Below the pieces are notes generated by a model. It searched no databases, was not told the origin of the DNA, and saw nothing but the letters and a program-made list of their open reading frames with translations. Positions 11,811-24,299 of a stretch of DNA of 64,000 nucleotides are shown here, piece after piece. How positions within the stretch are numbered: the first letter of the stretch is position 1; every line of letters begins with the position of its first letter. The DNA is taken from assembly GCA_031772625.1 (NCBI GenBank), contig CM062820.1, positions 84,922,069 through 84,986,068 of the forward strand. The letters run 5' to 3'. Made by a program: the position numbers and the translations under genes. This DNA is from Pinus tabuliformis (lineage: Eukaryota > Streptophyta > Pinopsida > Pinales > Pinaceae).

Positions 11811-11959
11811 TTCATTGACTACATTTAGTGTTGAAAAAGAGTTAGAAAGAGTTAAAATCCCAATTCCTCTTTCAGAACTTTCTAAAAACCATGGGTATAA
11901 AAATCAGGTCTCCAAATGGATAAAAAATACCTTGGTTGATGCTGAAGGAGATATCATGA

Positions 11960-12560
11960 GTCTTCAAGACAAAAAACCAACAGTTGTTTTTGGCTCAAGC
12001 TTAGATATGATAGATGAAATAATTCCTCTTTTCTATGTAACTCTTAAGACAAATGATTCCAGGTTGTATAATTGTATGCTTGATTCTAGAGCATCACATA
12101 ACCTCATGCAAAAAACTATCATGGATCATTTGAAACTTGACCTAACTAGATCCTATCATGACTTGTACACCATTGATTCTAAAAGGGTGCCTTTCTTAGG
12201 ATTGATTAAGGATTTAGTAGTCACCCTTGCCCAAATTCCAGTGAAAAGTGTAGTACTTGATATAGTTGTCATAGATATCCCTCAAAAATTTGGAATGCTC
12301 CTTTCAAGGTCTTGTTGTGCCAAATTAGGGGGAACTCTTCAGATGGTTATGTCTTATGCTACTATTCCAGTTTATGGGGGAGAACAACTAAGATTATATA
12401 GGGAGGTGAGATTTGTGCACACTGTTTGCAAAACTGACCAGACAAGGAGCCATCCCATTTATGCAATTGACAAAGATTTTGGTTACTTTAAACTCTCTTC
12501 AAACCAAGTGAATGAAACTAAAGTTAAAATTGAAGATGTAATTGAAAGTCCAGTACCAAA
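11960..12560 (+). pseudogene. Aspartic protease region of gypsy copy 2 (fossil)
   Basis: It aligns with the protease of copy 1 through YNCMLDS, LKLDLTRSYHDLY, GLIKDLVVTLAQIPVKSVVL and FGMLLSRSCC. It lies immediately upstream of the RVT_3 RNase H, as in the other two copies, which confirms the unusual domain order. Confidence 0.72.
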
Positions 12561-12564
12561 TAAA

Positions 12565-12960
12565 ACTGATATATGGAAACTATTATTTGATTGCTCCTGT
12601 ACAAAAGATAGATCAGGAGCTAGAGTAGTTTTAATATCACCAGAAAAAAGAAAACATTACCCAATCCTGTAAGCTCGACTTCGAAGTTACAAATAATGTG
12701 GCTGGATATGAAGCTTTCCTTTTGGGATTGCAATTAGCCAAAAGCTTAAAGGTTCAAAACTTAAGTGTTTTTACTGATTCAAAACTTATTGTCAAACAAG
12801 TGAGAAATATTTTCCAAACTAAACACCCTAGACTTAGGTCTTACCGAAATGAAGTATGGGATTTAGTTGAAAACTTCTTTGATGCTTTTAATTTGACTTA
12901 TATTCCAAGAGATCAAAATATTCATGCAGATGCCTTAGCTGTTTCTACTAGTTCATTTAA
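12565..12960 (+). pseudogene. RVT_3-type RNase H upstream of RT, copy 2 (fossil)
   Basis: It shows the same RNase H blocks as in copies 1 and 3: the first strand, GYEAFLLGLQLAKSLKVQNL, SVFTDSKLIVKQV, and the C-terminal IPRDQNIHADAL. It sits between protease and RT. Confidence 0.78.
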
Positions 12961-13429
12961 AATTCCTGACCAGACTAATTTACTCTACCAAATACAAGTC
13001 AAGTATAGACCATCTATCCCAGACAACCTGAAACACTGGTAGATATTTGAAGATGATGAACACTTGAAATCTTTTTTGCAAGTTTTAGATCAGTTTTCTG
13101 TTCTACAAATTGATGAAGATAGATTCGAAATAAATGAAAATACATGTGAGAATGATACTTCAGATTTCACTTCAAAAATTGCTGATCATGATATTATTCA
13201 ATTGTCTAACAATTTTATTCCCAAAGGCTTGATACCTTTAGAAAAATTGTTTGATCAAAATGATGTCCTCTGAAATCCTCAGTCCATTTCTTCGAAAGAG
13301 GACATAGAATAAATGAACATTGGAACAAATGATGATGTCAAAAGCATCAAAATCTGTGCATATCTAGACTGTGAGATTAAAACTCAATACCTTAAGTTAA
13401 TTCAAAATTATAAGGATGTTTTTGCTTGG

Positions 13430-14225
13430 ACCTATGCTGATCTAAAAATTTATGATACTTCATTAATACAACATAAGATCCCTTTGAAGTCAGAAGCATT
13501 ACCTTATTAGCAAAAACTTAGGAGGATTAATCCAGCCCTTCTACCAACTATTAGAAAGGAAATTAAGAAAATTCTAGATGCCCAGATCATTCTCCCTCTT
13601 AGATATTCTAGTTGGGTTCCAAATTTAGATCCCGTCAGGGAAAAGAATGGAGAAATCAGACTTTGTGTGGACTTTAGAAATTTGGACAAAACGTCATTAA
13701 AGGATAATTACCCTTTGCCCCAAATGGATCAGTTACTTCAAATGGTTTCAGGAACACAAAGACATTCTACGCTTGATGGTTTTTCAGGTTATAATCAGGT
13801 GAATGTTGATCAAACAAATAGGGAAAAGACAACCTTCACTACACCCTAGGGTAAATTTATGTACGATAGAATTCCATTTGGCTTACCAAATGTTGGAGCA
13901 ACATTTTAGAGAGCTATGGATGTAGCTTTCATGGGTCAGGTAAACAAATTTGTGGTTATTTATCTTGATGACATTACTGTTTTTTCTAAATCTGATCAGA
14001 GACATCTAAAGCTCTTGATCAAGGTTTTTGACAGGTGTAGGAAACTTGGGATATCATTGAACCCTAAAAAGTCTTTTTTTGCTATCAAAGAAGGAAAATT
14101 ATTAGGCCATATAATTTCAAAGGAAGGAGTGGTGATTGATCCCAGTCGTGTGTCTTCGATTGAGACATTGACCTTACCTAGAAACAAGAAAGAAATTCAC
14201 GCTTTTCTGGGTAAGATTAATTTTT
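13430..14225 (+). pseudogene. Reverse transcriptase of gypsy copy 2 (fossil)
   Basis: Motifs include DFRNLDKTSLKDNYPLPQ, GFSGYNQVNVD, and the catalytic FVVIYLDDITVFS strand (YLDD near 13961-13972). KLGISLNPKKS, LLGHIISKEGVVIDP and AFLGKI follow. This is a canonical Ty3/gypsy RT with the metal-binding Asp pair visible, within a broken element. Confidence 0.85.
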
Positions 14226-14229
14226 GAAG

Positions 14230-14790
14230 GAGATTCATCCCAAATTATGTAGAGATTGTAAAGGATATAACTAAAATGCTCCGAAAGGATCATGAAGTTA
14301 AATGTACTGTTTCTTCTAGGCATACATTTGATCAGATCAAGAAAGCTATTTCCGAAGCTCCCACCTTGGCTAGCCCTGATTATACTAAATCATTCAGTAT
14401 CTTTTCTTTTTCCTTAGAAACAACCCTTGATGTTGTTCTATTACAAAAGAATGAAGATTTCCATGACTAGCCCATAGCCTTTTTTAGTAAGGTTATGAGA
14501 GATGTCGAGCTTAAGTATGACATAATCGAGAAGCAAGCCTATGCCCTCATTCAAGCCCTGAAATATTTCAGGTTGTATGTCCTACATTCACCTATTACTG
14601 CTTATGTTCCTAATGTTGTAAAAGTCATTTTAACTCAACCCAACACTGATGGGAAAAGAGGTAGGTGGATCACTCAAATACTTGAGTTTTATCTAACTAT
14701 CAAAACTACAAAGCTAGTAAAAAGCCAGGGATTACCCAAGCTTCTAGCAGAATCCAATTGCAAAGTGTTTGGAGTCAATTCTATTTTAAA
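14230..14790 (+). pseudogene. Gypsy RNase H of copy 2 (fossil)
   Basis: Downstream of RT come FDQIKKAISEAPTLASPDY, PIAFFSK, KYDIIEKQAYALIQALKYF, LTQPNTDGKRGRWITQILEF and a degenerate tail. This is the standard position for the gypsy RNase H, and it shows that this family carries two RNase H domains flanking RT. Confidence 0.68.
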
Positions 14791-14797
14791 AGTACAA

Positions 14798-14977
14798 GAG
14801 AAGAATCCACTAGAACCTTATGTCCTTGTACAAGGGAAGAATCCAGAAGAACCTTTTGTCCTTGCACAAGGGAAGAATCCACAAGAACCTTTTGTCCTTG
14901 CACAAGGGAAGAATCCACAAGAACCTTTCCTAATTTTACAAGGGGAGAATCCACAAGAACCTCTACCTTCAGATCAG
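14798..14977 (+). repeat. 36-bp coding minisatellite, 5 units (copy 2)
   Basis: Exactly 180 bases, five 36-bp units coding GKNPQEPFVLAQ-type repeats. It is at the same place as the 4-unit block of copy 1 and the 8-unit block of copy 3. Confidence 0.92.
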
Positions 14978-15074
14978 GTTAGCCCTTTACATATTGATGA
15001 CAAATTTCTATTGTCAGATTGTTATCAAGACATTGTAAATTTTCTACTCCATTTTGAATGCCCAACATCATTTT

Positions 15075-16280
15075 CCAAAGCTTAGTCTAAAAATATTAAA
15101 TTGAAAGTTGTCAAGTATTGAATCATAAATGAAAATTTGTACTGGAAAGACCCATTGAATATTTTGTTATTATGTTTAACAGAATCAGAAACTGAAGGAA
15201 TCATTGATTAGTTCCATACAGGATTTTGTGGAGGACATTATGCTTGGAAAGCAACAGCATACAAGATTTTATGGGGAGGATTTTATTGGCCAATATTGTT
15301 CTTGCAAGTAGGGGAAAAGGTCAGAGGTTGTGTTCCTTGTGAGATTTTTGCTGTTATGCAAAAACTAGCAACTCTTCCACTAGTACCATCAATAATCTCA
15401 GCACCTTTCCTTCAATGGGGATTAGATTTTGATGGAGAAATCCATCCCACTTCAAGTAATCAGCACAGATGGATCCTCACAGCAACAGACTACTTCACTA
15501 AATGGGTAGAAGCAATCTCGATAAGAAACTACCAATTCAATAGTAATTAAATTCATTGAAGAAAATATGTTATCTAGGTTTGGTATCCCAACTCAAATTG
15601 TCACAGGTAATGCAGTAGCATTCTCTAGTGTTAAAATGATTGAGTTTTGCCAAAAATATCATATTCTGTTACATCATTCAACTCCATACTACCCTCAAAG
15701 TAATGGCCTCACAAAATCCTCAAATAAAAGTCTTGTAAAGGTAATCAAAAATACCCTAGCAGATCATAAAAAGAGTTGGGACTCTCATTTAATTTATGCA
15801 GTATGGGAAAAAAAATAACTCCAAAAAGATCTATTGGGAAATCTCCTTTGCAGTTAGTCTATGGGAAAGATGCAATTTTTCTCACCAATTTGGCTTTCCC
15901 AGTTTTAAAATTCTTGTAGGACACAAAAGATGAACCTGATGATTTTTCAAGAAGGATAAATTAGATTATTGAACTATATGAAAATAGAGTTGAAGTTCGA
16001 TATAAATTGAATAAATATCGGAATAAGATAAAAAGCTTGTTTGACAGAAGAGACAGAGAAAGGGACTTCAGGGAAGGTGACCTAGTTCTAAGATGGGACT
16101 CCAGGAGAGAGGAAATCGAAAAGCATGGTAAATTTGATAACCTATGGTTTGGTCCTTTAGAAATTGCTGAGGTAAAGGGTAAAAGCACTTTTGTGCTGCA
16201 AAATCTTGAGGGACTATATTCCACTTATCCTATAAATGGAAGGTTTCTCAAACATTTCATTCAGTACTATGAAGTTGGGA
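15075..16280 (+). pseudogene. Integrase of gypsy copy 2 (fossil)
   Basis: It has zinc-binding features (FCGGHYAWKATAYKIL, GCVPC) and core motifs WGLDFDGEIHP, IVTGNAVAFSSVKM and NGLTKSSNKSL. The C-terminal part has WFGPLEIAEVKG and NGRFLKHFIQYY. No chromodomain is present. It is broken. Confidence 0.82.
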
Positions 16281-17019
16281 TACATTTCATTGTAAAAACT
16301 CCAGTTTCTTTTACTTTTTAAGCTGTGGGTGAGATTTTTTACAGCAAAGGACTCCATAGCCTGAGGAGAAGGCACATGGATCTACAGGTTCTCTGCATTC
16401 TACAGGAGAAAGCAGTCCCCAGTTGGAGCTAATGTTGTAGCATTTTTTGGTTTTGATAAGCTAGAATAAACTAGACCAAAAAAAGAAAATGTATTTACAA
16501 AATGTTAAGATAGGATATGGACAAAAAGAATATTGAATAAAAAATGTTAGGAAAATATTGTGATAAATATGTCCATATCAAAGAAAATGTTAGGGTAGAT
16601 GCCTTAAAAAATAAAGGCAAAATAAAATGTTAGGTTAGAGAGAAAAGAAAAAGAAATCAACTCTGAAAGTGTTGCAAATTTAAATGCCACTACTTTGTTC
16701 TAAATTCAGTTTGAAAAATAGTAGTTGTGTGCAGTTTGTTTAGATTCCACACTAGGTTATTTTGTTCAATTATACAGTTGCATCATAATTGGATTTGTTT
16801 TAAATTAATTCTCATAGGTAGAAAATAAATTGGCTCAAAAGTTTAATTTGAGCCAACGGAAGAAATAAGGTATAGAGATAGATTGTTCATAGAAAGAAAA
16901 TATTGGGTTCCTAGTTCAAATGCACTTTGGAAGGATAAGTAAAAATTTTAGGAATAGAAGGTTAGGTAGAAATGTGAAAGTTTGAGACACTGAAATTGTT
17001 TTTTTCCTAAAGATCAATA

Positions 17020-17925
17020 TCGCATCATATCATTCATGAGTGAATGAACCTTTGGCAGAAGAAAGTATGATTTTCGATTCATATGCTATCACTTCATTCA
17101 TTAAAACACCCGGACCCACAGTCACTGCACCCGCCTATCATATCGCGACCCCACCATTCATTCCCCACTCACACGTTAAACTCCCTCCACCTCACCTCTC
17201 ATCCCTCACACTCCTCCGCAATCATATGGCCCAAACTCCCTTTCGGCCCTCATTCGTCGACCGAAGTTTATCGGCTGGGGGGTGTGGGGGGGTGGCGTGG
17301 GGCGGCGAAATGGGCAGTCTTTGATACCACCTACATAAACCACAAAAGTTACCATTTAGTCTTTCGGGACTAGAAATCTCAAAACCACAAACCACTTCAT
17401 CTTACCCCCAAATGCGGTATCCTTCATAGACCTTACCGCCGCCCCACGTCACCTCCATGTCATGTTTCACTTCACGACTACTGTCCGATCATCTGCGCCC
17501 GAATCAAATGGCGCACAGCCATATCGGCCACGCCCAACGTCTGAATGATGCCCACCTGATAAAATGGTTTTCGTCGACCCCCTTGAGGCTACGTGTCAAG
17601 CTATGGACTATATTGGGTGACCCCTCCTGAAAACTGCCTTCGCCTCATAAGCAGTGCGACGACCCTTAATACCACCTCCCCGCCAACCCGATAAACGCCT
17701 ATTATCCATAAACATGAATTTTCGCGCCATATTTGAAAAGTTACCCATTAAACCTTATAACCATAAAAACCTTCGTTTTCATGCCTTTTGCCTGTTTCAC
17801 AGATAAAACCCACCCTGAACCTCTATGACAAAATTTCACCTCCATTTACGTTCAAAACGCTGCCACAACCCCTTCCCTGGGCATCCCTGTGCCATAAAGG
17901 CATCAGTTGGTTGTGTTTTGCAGGT
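17020..17925 (+). promoter_or_regulatory. CpG-richer promoter-like block in LTR C
   Basis: This is the counterpart of 26600-27520 in LTR D. It is C-rich with frequent CpG, in contrast to the AT-rich LTR start. A GATAAAAC box near 17801-17810 corresponds to TATAAAAC in LTR D. The block ends at GTGTTTTGCAG, a 3' splice-like site before the accessory frame. Confidence 0.45.
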
Positions 17926-18491
17926 AATCAGTCAAAGACCAGAGCTTGGATAAACAATTCTGATACTGGTCACAAAACTTGTTTACTCCATGACTCAACA
18001 AGAAACCTATTAAAAATCCTATATTCAGAAGAAGAAGACAAGTATACAACATTAAAGAAACAGCTGAAGCTACCAGCATCTAAGGATCCAGTGGCCAAAG
18101 AAATCGAGGAGATAGAGACTCAAAAGTCAGATATGATGAAGCTCATCATAGAATGGATTTGCAAATAAAACAAATGGAGGAGTAGATGGAGAAATTGGTT
18201 AAGGAGAAGGAGCAAGCTATCAGGAACATTCAAACTTCAGTGGATGTAGTCTCTCTTGCAGCAGTTCCCATCACCAAAGTTTCTACTTCAGCCACTACAT
18301 CAGCAACATCATCTCTCATAGAAAAAACACTCAGGGATTCTTTCCTCATCCTGGATGAAATCAAGCATATATTTTTGGTAAAGCCCGGTTTTACTAAATA
18401 CACCGAGATGGATGGAATCTAATGGCGGGTAACAAATATTTCTATCCCAGATAAGAAACGTTGGGAAGAATTAACAGATTTACTTGATTAA
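17926..18491 (+). pseudogene. Accessory coiled-coil frame in LTR C (fossil)
   Basis: It follows the TTTTGCAG site. It shows LKKQLKLPASKDPVAKEIEE, a coiled coil with SDMMKLIIE, a Ser/Thr/Ala linker (VPITKVSTSATTSAT) and IKHIFLVKPGFTKYTEMD, then KKRWEELTDLLD. It is homologous to the frames in LTRs B and D and to the C-terminal half of the macrosatellite gene. It is broken. Confidence 0.72.
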
Positions 18492-18682
18492 GGATTATTG
18501 AACAACATTCAACTTTTGAGGGAACAGTTAGCTAGCTTCAACCACTTTTCAACCTTTTCAGTGATAGTCATCAAACAATGCAACACCAAAGAAGTGCCAG
18601 ATCATTAGATAGTTTTATTTTTGATTGTGTAAATAATCTATTTTTGTAAAAGAAGTTTAGGATATTTTTCATCCTACTGTTG

Positions 18683-18690
18683 TATAAATA
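18683..18690 (+). promoter_or_regulatory. TATA box of LTR C
   Basis: TATAAATA, preceded by TGTTG, is conserved at this place in all four LTRs. It is the likely core promoter of the element transcript. Confidence 0.6.
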
Positions 18691-19337
18691 ACTCTCTTCG
18701 CGTGTTATCAAGGGTTGCACCCTTGAAGAAGCATTTCTACACATCTGTTGTAATTAATCTTTCTGGATCATTAATACGAAGCAAAGGATTCTGAATTTTG
18801 TTTTGAACAGTTTGTGTTTCCTGTAAGTGCTTCCAGTGTCATTCATCATGTTTTTCTTCATATACTTGTGTCTTGTAGAGATAACTAGGTAGGAGTAATT
18901 ATATTTCAATATATTCCTATAAGCTTTCTGAAGTAATAATTTATAAAGATAATGAATTAATGGACTATTTGTTTAATTAGTTCCCTAAAAATTCATAAAT
19001 CATCAACATCTTTTGTAATTTCATGTGTATTTTCTCAAACTTGTAAACATAGTTTAAAGGTTTTCATACTTATGATTATCTAGCTTTCAATTTGAAAACA
19101 TTGGCAATCATATTACTTTTATGTTTTTGCTCATCATCATAAAATCTATTTCACTATGTAAATATTTATAGCAGCCCTCTGCTGAGATATTGATATTATT
19201 CAAAAGGTTAGGCACATCAGTCCTATATCTATTTCATCCATTGCTCTTGCAAATTAAAACAAAACCTCCAAAACATTTATCTTAGATGCTCTGGCATAAT
19301 AGCTGACCATTATTATCTCAGAGGTACAACATCAAAC

Positions 19338-19361
19338 TGGTGTTGTTTCCGGGCACTCGAA
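19338..19361 (+). other. Primer-binding site of copy 3 (tRNA-Asp-like, diverged)
   Basis: It begins TGGTGTTGTTTCCGGGCACT six bases after the LTR end. It aligns with the tRNA-Asp type site of copy 2 with several differences. Confidence 0.6.
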
Positions 19362-19559
19362 TTTCATTAACTTTTTCTGGGGCAATGATATGTATTCTAT
19401 TCCTTTAAGGGGATTAAAGGTCTCGAAAGGTTAAAATCCTTCACCTGGCAACTCCACTCTCCCAAACTGGCACCTTTTAAGCACACCAGATCTCGTTCAG
19501 AGGCTGACTTAGTTGATCTTCTGTCAAACCCTGAAAAATTCTAAGAAAAGCCAGTTCTA

Positions 19560-21290
19560 AAAGGGGACATCAACCCTCTTCTTCTTCTTCGGTCTTGCAG
19601 TCTGAAGATTTAGCATCATTTGATCCTTATAGTAATATTCCATCCAATACAGATTACTCCCACTTATCACCTAGGGTTGTTGAACTCTTAAACAAGGGAG
19701 TTAATTTAAAATCAGCATTCCTCATTCATTCATTTGAGTCTCATCTAGAACCCTCACTACCACTAGGATCACCTAAAATTGAGTCTGACTTGGGTGTTAA
19801 TTTACCAAAACATAAACCAACGGATTTCATATCCCCTATCACTTATTTGTTTCCTCCCACTTTTGGACAACCTAAAGCTTCTACTTCTGAACAACCCGAA
19901 AAGACCTTCTTTTTGTGTTCCAATCCACTCTTTGAAACAAAGGAAGGTATTCATCCACAGGTCCAAAAGTTAGTTCTTAAGACTCCTTTGAAATAATTCA
20001 GGAGATCCCCTCCTTCTTCACCTACAACTAGTTCTTCACCCCCTCAACCACCTTCTTCAACCCCTTCTTCATCTTCTTCAACCTTTTCATCCACACAAAC
20101 ACCTCATACACCACCTCCCACTATGGATTTCCAACCTATTGTACAGGCTAGATATGCATATTTAGTCTTACCTCCTAATCTCGATGTATTCCCAACTGGA
20201 TACTTGAAATACCTTCCCAGGTATAATGGAGAAACCAGTCCTTCTGTTGAAGACCATCTTCAAGCCTTTTTAGACTTTGTAGATAACATGAATATTGAAC
20301 AAGAAAACATTTACATTAGGTTGTTTGTGCAATCACTTGAAGGAAATGTAAGAATTTGGTTTAGGCAGTTACCTGCAAATACCATTAGAAATTGGGAAGA
20401 ACTTACAAATATATTTAAAAACCAGTGGGGTGTGAAAAAAGATCCTCTTTACTTTCTCACTGAGTTTGATGAACTTAAAATAAATTTTGGTGAACCTGTA
20501 TCATACTTTATCAAAAGATTCAATAAGCTTTATCATAAAATGCCCCTTGATTGTAAACCCCCTGTTGCAGCAGCAAAGTCTAGATTGTTTAAATCCTTTG
20601 ATGATGATTTTATTGTTATGCTGATAGAGAGAACTTCAGGAACTCTTGAAGATATGCAAACAAATGTTATTGAGGTAGAAGCAAATAGGGCTACTTCAAC
20701 TTCTTTGAAAGCTAAAGAGGAAAAGGCCCAAAGAAAACTCAAATCGACACTAGAGGCTTCTAGTTCCTCTAAGACTAAAACTGAAGATTCTAAAATAGAT
20801 GAAATAAATTCTCTTCATAGAAATCTATCTAATAGAATTTCCAAGATTGAGACTCTACCTAGGACAATTCAAAAAATAGTTTCTAGACCCAAAAATCAAA
20901 ATCAAGGTCAGTATAAAAGAAATCCACAATTACAAATTCTTCAGAGACCTAGTAATGATCAGCACATTCCCACTCCGTTGTTGATAGATGATCAACAACC
21001 TGATGATAATACTATGACCATCACTGAAGATATAAATAATATGGATACTTCCTGTGATCAAACAATTATTATTCCTCTTACACAACAAAAGCAGGTTCAG
21101 GAAGATCAAGAATCTTCACAGGTTTCTAAATACCATGCCTTCTCTGAATTTTTAATTGCAGAGTTGAACAAAAGATATGACCTTAGGCCTAAGCCTGGTC
21201 CTAGAAGACCTCCTAAGGAAACTCCAGTAATTGAACCTTGTGCCAAAACTGCTCAAACTCAAACTTTTATTCGACCATTAGAATAGCCAA
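19560..21290 (+). pseudogene. Gag of gypsy copy 3 (fossil)
   Basis: A Ser/Pro-rich first half (with PPSSTPSSSSSTFSSTQTP-like sequence near 20030-20110) is followed by a long open gag core from 20123. The core includes YLKYLPRYNGETSPSVEDHL, NVRIWFRQLPANTIRNWEEL and FIKRFNKLYHKMP. A Lys/Glu/Gln-rich tail contains RYDLRPKPG. This core is the clearest gag in the window. I see no CCHC zinc knuckle. Confidence 0.83.
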
Positions 21291-21459
21291 TTGATATTCC
21301 TCAAAATGACAAAAATACATAGACTACATTTAATTTTGAAAAATATTTAGGAGTTAAAATCCCAATTCCTTTTTCAGAACTTTCTAAAAACCCTGGGTAT
21401 AAAAATCAGGTCTCCAAATGGATACAAAATACCTCGGTTGATGCTGAAGGAGATATCAT

Positions 21460-22060
21460 CAGTTTGCAAGATGAAAAACCAGCAGTTGTTTTTCGCCCAA
21501 GCTCAAATATGATAGATGAAATAATGCCTCCTTTCTATGTAACTTTTAAGACAAATGATTCTAGGTTGTATAATTGTATGCTTGATTCTATAGCATCACA
21601 TAATCTCATGCCAAAAACTATCATGGATCATTTGAAACCTGACATAACTAGATCCTATCATGACTTGTACACCTTTGATTCTAAAAGGGTGCCTTTCTTA
21701 GGATTGATTAAGGATTTAGTAGTCACCCTTGCCCAAATTCTAGTGAAAAGTGTAGTACTTGATATAGTTGTCACAAATATCCCTCCCAAATTTGGAATGC
21801 TCCTTTCAAGGTCTCGCTGTGCCAAATTAGGGGGAACTCTTCAGATGGATATGTCTTATGCTACTATTCCAGTTTATGGGGGAGAACAACTAAGATTATA
21901 TAGGGAGGTGAGATTTGTGCACGCTGTTTGCAAAACGGACCAGCCAAGGAACCATCCCATTTATGCAATTGATCAATATTTTGGTTTCTTTCAACTCTCT
22001 TCAAACCAAGTGAATGAAACTCAAGTTAAAATTGAAGATGTAATTGAAAGTCCAATACCA
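21460..22060 (+). pseudogene. Aspartic protease region of gypsy copy 3 (fossil)
   Basis: It contains PPFYVTFKTNDSRLYNCMLD, the active-site region, GLIKDLVVTLAQI and FGMLLSRSRCAKLGGTLQMD. It is continuous with the downstream RVT_3 RNase H, which is direct evidence for the protease-RNase H-RT order. Confidence 0.78.
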
Positions 22061-22069
22061 AATCAAACT

Positions 22070-22460
22070 GATATATGGAAACTATTCTTTGATGGCTCCT
22101 ATACAAAAGATGGATTAGGAGCTGGAGTAGTTTTAATATCACCAGAAAAAGAAAACATTACCCAATCATGTAAGCTCGACTTCAAAGTTACAAATAATGT
22201 GGCTGAATATGAAGCTTTCCTTTTGGGATTGCAATTAGCCAAAAGCTTCAAGGTTCAAAACTTAAGTGTTTTTACTGATTCAAAACATATTGTCAAACAA
22301 TTGAGAAATATTTGCCAGATTAAACACCCTAGACTTAGGTCTTACCGAAATAAAGTATGGGATTCAGTTGAAAACTTCTTTGATGCTTTTAATTTGACTT
22401 ATATTCCAAGAGTTCAAAACATTCATGTAGATGCCTTAGCTATTTCTGCCAGTTCATTTA
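22070..22460 (+). pseudogene. RVT_3-type RNase H upstream of RT, copy 3 (fossil)
   Basis: This is the best preserved example. WKLFFDGSYTKDGLGAGVVL gives the first catalytic Asp, TNNVAEYEAFLLGLQLAKS the Glu, and SVFTDSKHIVKQLRN the next Asp, with IPRVQNIHVDALAISASS at the end. It lies in the same open stretch as the protease, so its position upstream of RT is not an artefact of rearrangement. Confidence 0.85.
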
Positions 22461-22949
22461 AAATTCCTGATTGGACTAATTTACTCTACTAAATACAAGT
22501 CAAGTATAGACCATCTATCCAAGACAATCTGAAACACTGGCAGATATTTGAAGATGATGAACACTTGAATTCTTTTTTGCAAGTTGTACATCAATTTTCT
22601 ATTCTACAAATTGATGAAGATAGATCCGAAATAAATGAAAATACAAGTGAGAATGATACTTTATATTTCAGTTCAAAAATTGTTGATCATGATCTAATTC
22701 AATTGTCTAACAATTTTATTCCCAAAGGCTTGATACCTTTGGAAAATTTGTTTGATCAAAATGATGTCCTCTGGAATCCTCAGTCCATTTCTTCGGAAGA
22801 GGACATAGAAGAAATTAACATTGGAACAAATGATGATGTCAAAAACATCAAAATCTGTGCATCTCTAGACCCTGAGATTAAAACTCAATATCTTAAGTTA
22901 GTTCAAAATTATAAGGATGTTTTTGCTTGGACCTGTGTTGATCTAAGAA

Positions 22950-23740
22950 CTTATGATACTTCATTAATACAACATAAGATCCCTTTGAAGCCAGAAGCAA
23001 TACCTTATCAACAAAAACTTAGGAGGATTAATCCAGCCCTTCTACCAACTGTCAGAAAGGAAATTAAGAAAATGCTAGATGCCCAGATCATTCTCCCTCT
23101 TAGATATCCTTGTTGGGTTGAAAAATTAGCTCCTGTTAGGAAAAAGAATGGATAAATTAGACTTTGTGTGCACTTTAGAAATTTGAAAAAAGCATCATTA
23201 AAGAATAATTACCCTTTGCCCAAAATGGATCAGTTACTTCAAATGGTTTCAGGAGCACAAAGAATTTCTATGCCTGATGGTTTTTCAGGTTATAATAAGG
23301 TGAATGTTGATCTAGCAAACAGGGAAAAGACAACCTTCACTACACCCTAGGGTACGTTTATGTACGCTAGAATGCCATTTGGCTTATCAAATGCTGGAGA
23401 AACATTTCAGAGAGATATGGATGTAGCTCTCATGGGTCAGGTAAACAAATTTGTGGTTATTTATCTTGATGACATTACTATTTTTCTAAATCTGATCAGA
23501 GACATCTAAAGAACTTGATCAGGGTTTTTGACAGGTGTAGGAAATTTGGGATATCATTGAACCCTAAAAAGTCTTTGTTTGCTATCAAGGAAGGAAAACT
23601 ATTGGGCCATATAATTTCAAAGGAAGGAGTGGTAACTGATCGCAAGCATGTGTATGCTATTTAGACATTGACCTTACGTAGAAACAAGAAAGAAATTCAA
23701 GCTTTTCTAGGTAATATTAATTTTTTAAGGAGATTCATCC
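22950..23740 (+). pseudogene. Reverse transcriptase of gypsy copy 3 (fossil)
   Basis: An acidic linker (ENTSENDTLYFSSKIVDHD) and VFAWTCVDLRTYD lead into RT blocks. These include KLRRINPALLPTVRKEIKKM, LKNNYPLPKMDQLLQMVSG and FVVIYLDDI (near 23462-23473). LGHIISKEGVV follows. It is typical Ty3/gypsy RT in a broken context. Confidence 0.82.
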
Positions 23741-23744
23741 CAAA

Positions 23745-24285
23745 TTATGCAGAGATTGTAAAGGATATAACTGAAATGCTCCGAAAGGATCATGAATTTA
23801 AATGGACTGTCTCTTCCAGGCATTGATTTTATCAGATCAAGAAAGCTATTTTCGAAGCTCCCACCTTGGCCAGCGCTTATTATACTAAACATTTAGTATC
23901 TTTTATTTTTCCTCAGAAACAACCCTAGCTATTGTTCTATTACAAAAGAATGAAGATTCCCATGACCAGCCCATAGCCTTTTTCAGTAAGGTTACGAGAG
24001 ATGTCGAGTTTAAGTATGACATAATCGAGAAGCAAGCCTATGCCCTAATTCAAGCCCTGAAATCTTTCAGGATATATGTCCTACATTCACCTATTACTAA
24101 TTATGTTCCTAATGGTGCTGTAAAAATCGTTTTAACTCAACCTGACAATGATGGGAAAAGAGGTAGGTGGATCACTCAAATACATGAGTTTGATCTAACT
24201 ATCAAAACTACAAAGCTAGTAAAAGGCTAGGGATTAGCCAAGCTTCTAGCAGAATCCAATTGCAAAGTGCTTGGAATCAATTCTA
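23745..24285 (+). pseudogene. Gypsy RNase H of copy 3 (fossil)
   Basis: This is the post-RT domain with RRFIPNYAEIVKDITEML, PIAFFSKV, KYDIIEKQAYALIQAL and GRWITQI. It corresponds to 14230-14790 in copy 2. Confidence 0.63.
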
Positions 24286-24299
24286 TTTTAGAAGTACAA

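Larger units (their letters stand above)
9820..16432 (+). mobile_element. Internal region of Ty3/gypsy copy 2, broken
   Basis: This 6.61-kb internal region has the same order of parts as copy 1: primer-binding site, gag, protease, RVT_3 RNase H, RT, gypsy RNase H, minisatellite (5 units) and integrase. It has the best preserved primer-binding site of the three. The coding region is broken in more than ten places. It is followed directly by LTR C. Confidence 0.88.
16433..19331 (+). repeat. LTR C (about 2.9 kb on the long-LTR model)
   Basis: It starts TGTTGTAGCA at 16433 and ends TACAACA at 19331, perfect 7-base inverted termini. Purine-rich AGGAGAAAGCAG lies about 20 bases before the start, a plausible polypurine tract though not adjacent. 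The contents are the same as in LTR D. The alternative short LTR would start at the TGTTGTATAAATA near 18679. Confidence 0.68.
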
